From the NCBI RefSeq assembly GCF_019710575.1, contig NZ_JAHWFK010000046.1, forward strand, positions 91,478 through 155,477: a stretch of DNA of 64,000 nt. Direction: 5' to 3'. The notes under the pieces are model-generated. The model was not told the origin of the DNA and ran no database searches. It saw only the letters and a list, made by a program, of their open reading frames with translations. Of the stretch, positions 63,203 to 64,000 are shown piece by piece. Numbering within the stretch: position 1 is the stretch's first letter; the number at the start of each line of letters is the position of its first letter. The DNA comes from Paractinoplanes polyasparticus. GTDB lineage: Bacteria; Actinomycetota; Actinomycetes; Mycobacteriales; Micromonosporaceae. The position numbers and the translations under genes were made by a program.

Positions 63203-63552
63203 CTAACACGATCTCGGGTCGGTCCAGTTGATCAACCGGCGCCAGCAGATCAGAACGCAGGCAAGGCTGACAAGGCCGTCGTGAATGTCGAGGCGTCGTT
63301 CCAGCGCGTGGCGACGCGGCGGAACTGGTGCAGCAGGGCGAAGGTCTGTTCGACGACGTAGCGCAGCTTGCCAAGTGCCTTCACGCCGGCAGTTTTGGGC
63401 TTGGGGATGACCGGCTCGGTGCCGCGTTCACGGTAGGCCTGACGGAAGGCCTCGCTGCTGCAGGCCTTGTCGGCCAGCAGGGTGCCGAACCGGCGCCGTT
63501 GCCGGCCTGGTAGGCCGGCGATCGGTGGGTAGCAGTCGAGCAGGTCGAGGGC
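63203..63552 (-). pseudogene. IS5-family transposase, 3' remnant with frameshift
   Basis: Leftward sequence reads LLDCYPPIAGLPGRQRRRFG, LLADKACSSEAFRQAYRERG, PVIPKPKT and LRYVVEQTFALLHQFRRVATRW, the C-terminal DDE half of IS5-group transposases. After RW the frame shifts by one base near 63300; the continuation DIHDGLVSLACVLICWRRL is in another frame and ends at 63203. The 5' half is missing, replaced by an IS30-type fragment. Confidence 0.75.
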
Positions 63553-63839
63553 AACCGCCCGGCGATCGAGGCCGGGGACCAGCCGTGGCGCAGCCGGTCA
63601 CGGACGACGGCGTTCAGCCACATCGACCGCTCGACCGCGTACTGCTTCGGCCGGCCGCGAGCCATGCCGGCGCTCGTGTCAGCGGTCGTGGCCCGGTAGT
63701 CGGACCGCCCGCCGTGGCGGATCACTTCCCGCGAGACCACCGACGGATCCCGGCCCATCCGTAACCCGATTTCCTTATACAGCAAGCCTTCCGCCAGACC
63801 GCGGGAGATTTCCTCACGGTCGGACAACGTCAACATCAT
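63553..63839 (-). pseudogene. IS30-family transposase, 5' remnant
   Basis: The sequence from about 63839 reads MLTLSDREEISRGLAEGLLY, then IGLRMGRDPSVVSREVIRHGG, the N-terminal helix-turn-helix of IS30 transposases, and WSPASIAGRLP, after which it stops matching and joins the IS5 fragment near 63552. The catalytic DDE domain is absent. A longer open frame from 63881 crosses the junction but is chimeric. Confidence 0.75.
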
Positions 63840-63884
63840 GCGCACGGCGGGAATCCTGTCCCACCGAACCACCAAGATCAAATG

Positions 63885-64000
63885 CTACGACTGGCCGACA
63901 GCTTCAGGGTCCGTAACACGAACGGCTCTGGCGCTCTTTCGGTGGTGACGCAGAGCGTCTTTGTCCATGTTGGATAGTAGTTCCGGTGCGCTGCTGATGA
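63885..64000 (-). CDS. C-terminal end of a protein that runs off the right edge
   Basis: A leftward frame open from the window edge reads SNMDKDALRHHRKSARAVRV then TDPEAVGQS and stops at 63885. The family cannot be told from 38 residues. The IS30 remnant begins 45 bases beyond its stop. Low confidence that it is coding. Confidence 0.3.
   Translation of the reverse strand, partial: ISSAPELLSNMDKDALRHHRKSARAVRVTDPEAVGQS

Overview
The window is about 64 kb of high-GC DNA with frequent GTG starts and strong GGAGG-type ribosome sites. The gene content is that of a filamentous actinomycete, most likely Micromonosporaceae and close to Actinoplanes. This placement is inferred from a conservon (roadblock/DUF742/GTPase operon), a c-di-AMP riboswitch ahead of an NlpC/P60 hydrolase, an HrdB-like group 2 sigma factor, a GPGG small membrane protein, DUF6158, MHYT proteins and SpoIIE-like phosphatases. 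No marker gene fixes the species.

Bases 1-10950 hold two small membrane proteins, the riboswitch-controlled cell wall hydrolase, a sigma factor, an SDR oxidoreductase, a thymidylate kinase, a nucleotidyltransferase/BON/metallophosphoesterase operon, an MHYT sensor, an HD hydrolase resembling the (p)ppGpp hydrolase domain, and a GH13 glucosidase. Bases 10850-16200 hold an MFS transporter and a xylose module: xylA and xylB transcribed leftward, with a divergent ROK repressor.

Bases 16190-25234 contain a MarR regulator, an atypical SpoIIE-family phosphatase, a substrate-binding/VWA protein and a full conservon (sensor kinase, roadblock, DUF742, GTPase) that continues into a lactonase gene. Bases 25480-31600 hold two related anchored or charged helical proteins, a WYL regulator, a Pro/Thr-rich anchored protein and an M48 protease. 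Bases 31735-40705 carry a CYP152 P450, a GH20 hexosaminidase, a GNAT acetyltransferase, an SGNH hydrolase, an LLM oxidoreductase, a WYL regulator divergent from a DrrAB-type ABC exporter, and CorA.

Bases 40902-43520 encode a fusion of a MOP-superfamily flippase and a condensation-like acyltransferase. After it come a repeat-tailed secreted protein and about 1.3 kb without a convincing gene, which contains a 71-bp tandem repeat. Then follow DUF2750, a single-domain response regulator, a PRC-barrel-like protein, a KAS III enzyme, a second MHYT protein, a small lipoprotein, two tandem L,D-transpeptidases and tRNA-Lys(CTT).

From 53.4 kb rightward the DNA looks accessory and partly decayed. It has frameshifted and truncated genes, a chemoreceptor, a tRNA-Arg 3' fragment beside a frameshifted tyrosine integrase, a secreted IPT-domain surface protein, a regulator with four apparent helix-turn-helix modules, and a joined IS5/IS30 transposase remnant at the right end. 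The strongest leads are the flippase-acyltransferase fusion, the CYP152 with an OleT-like active-site His, the four-HTH regulator, and the degraded integrative element.
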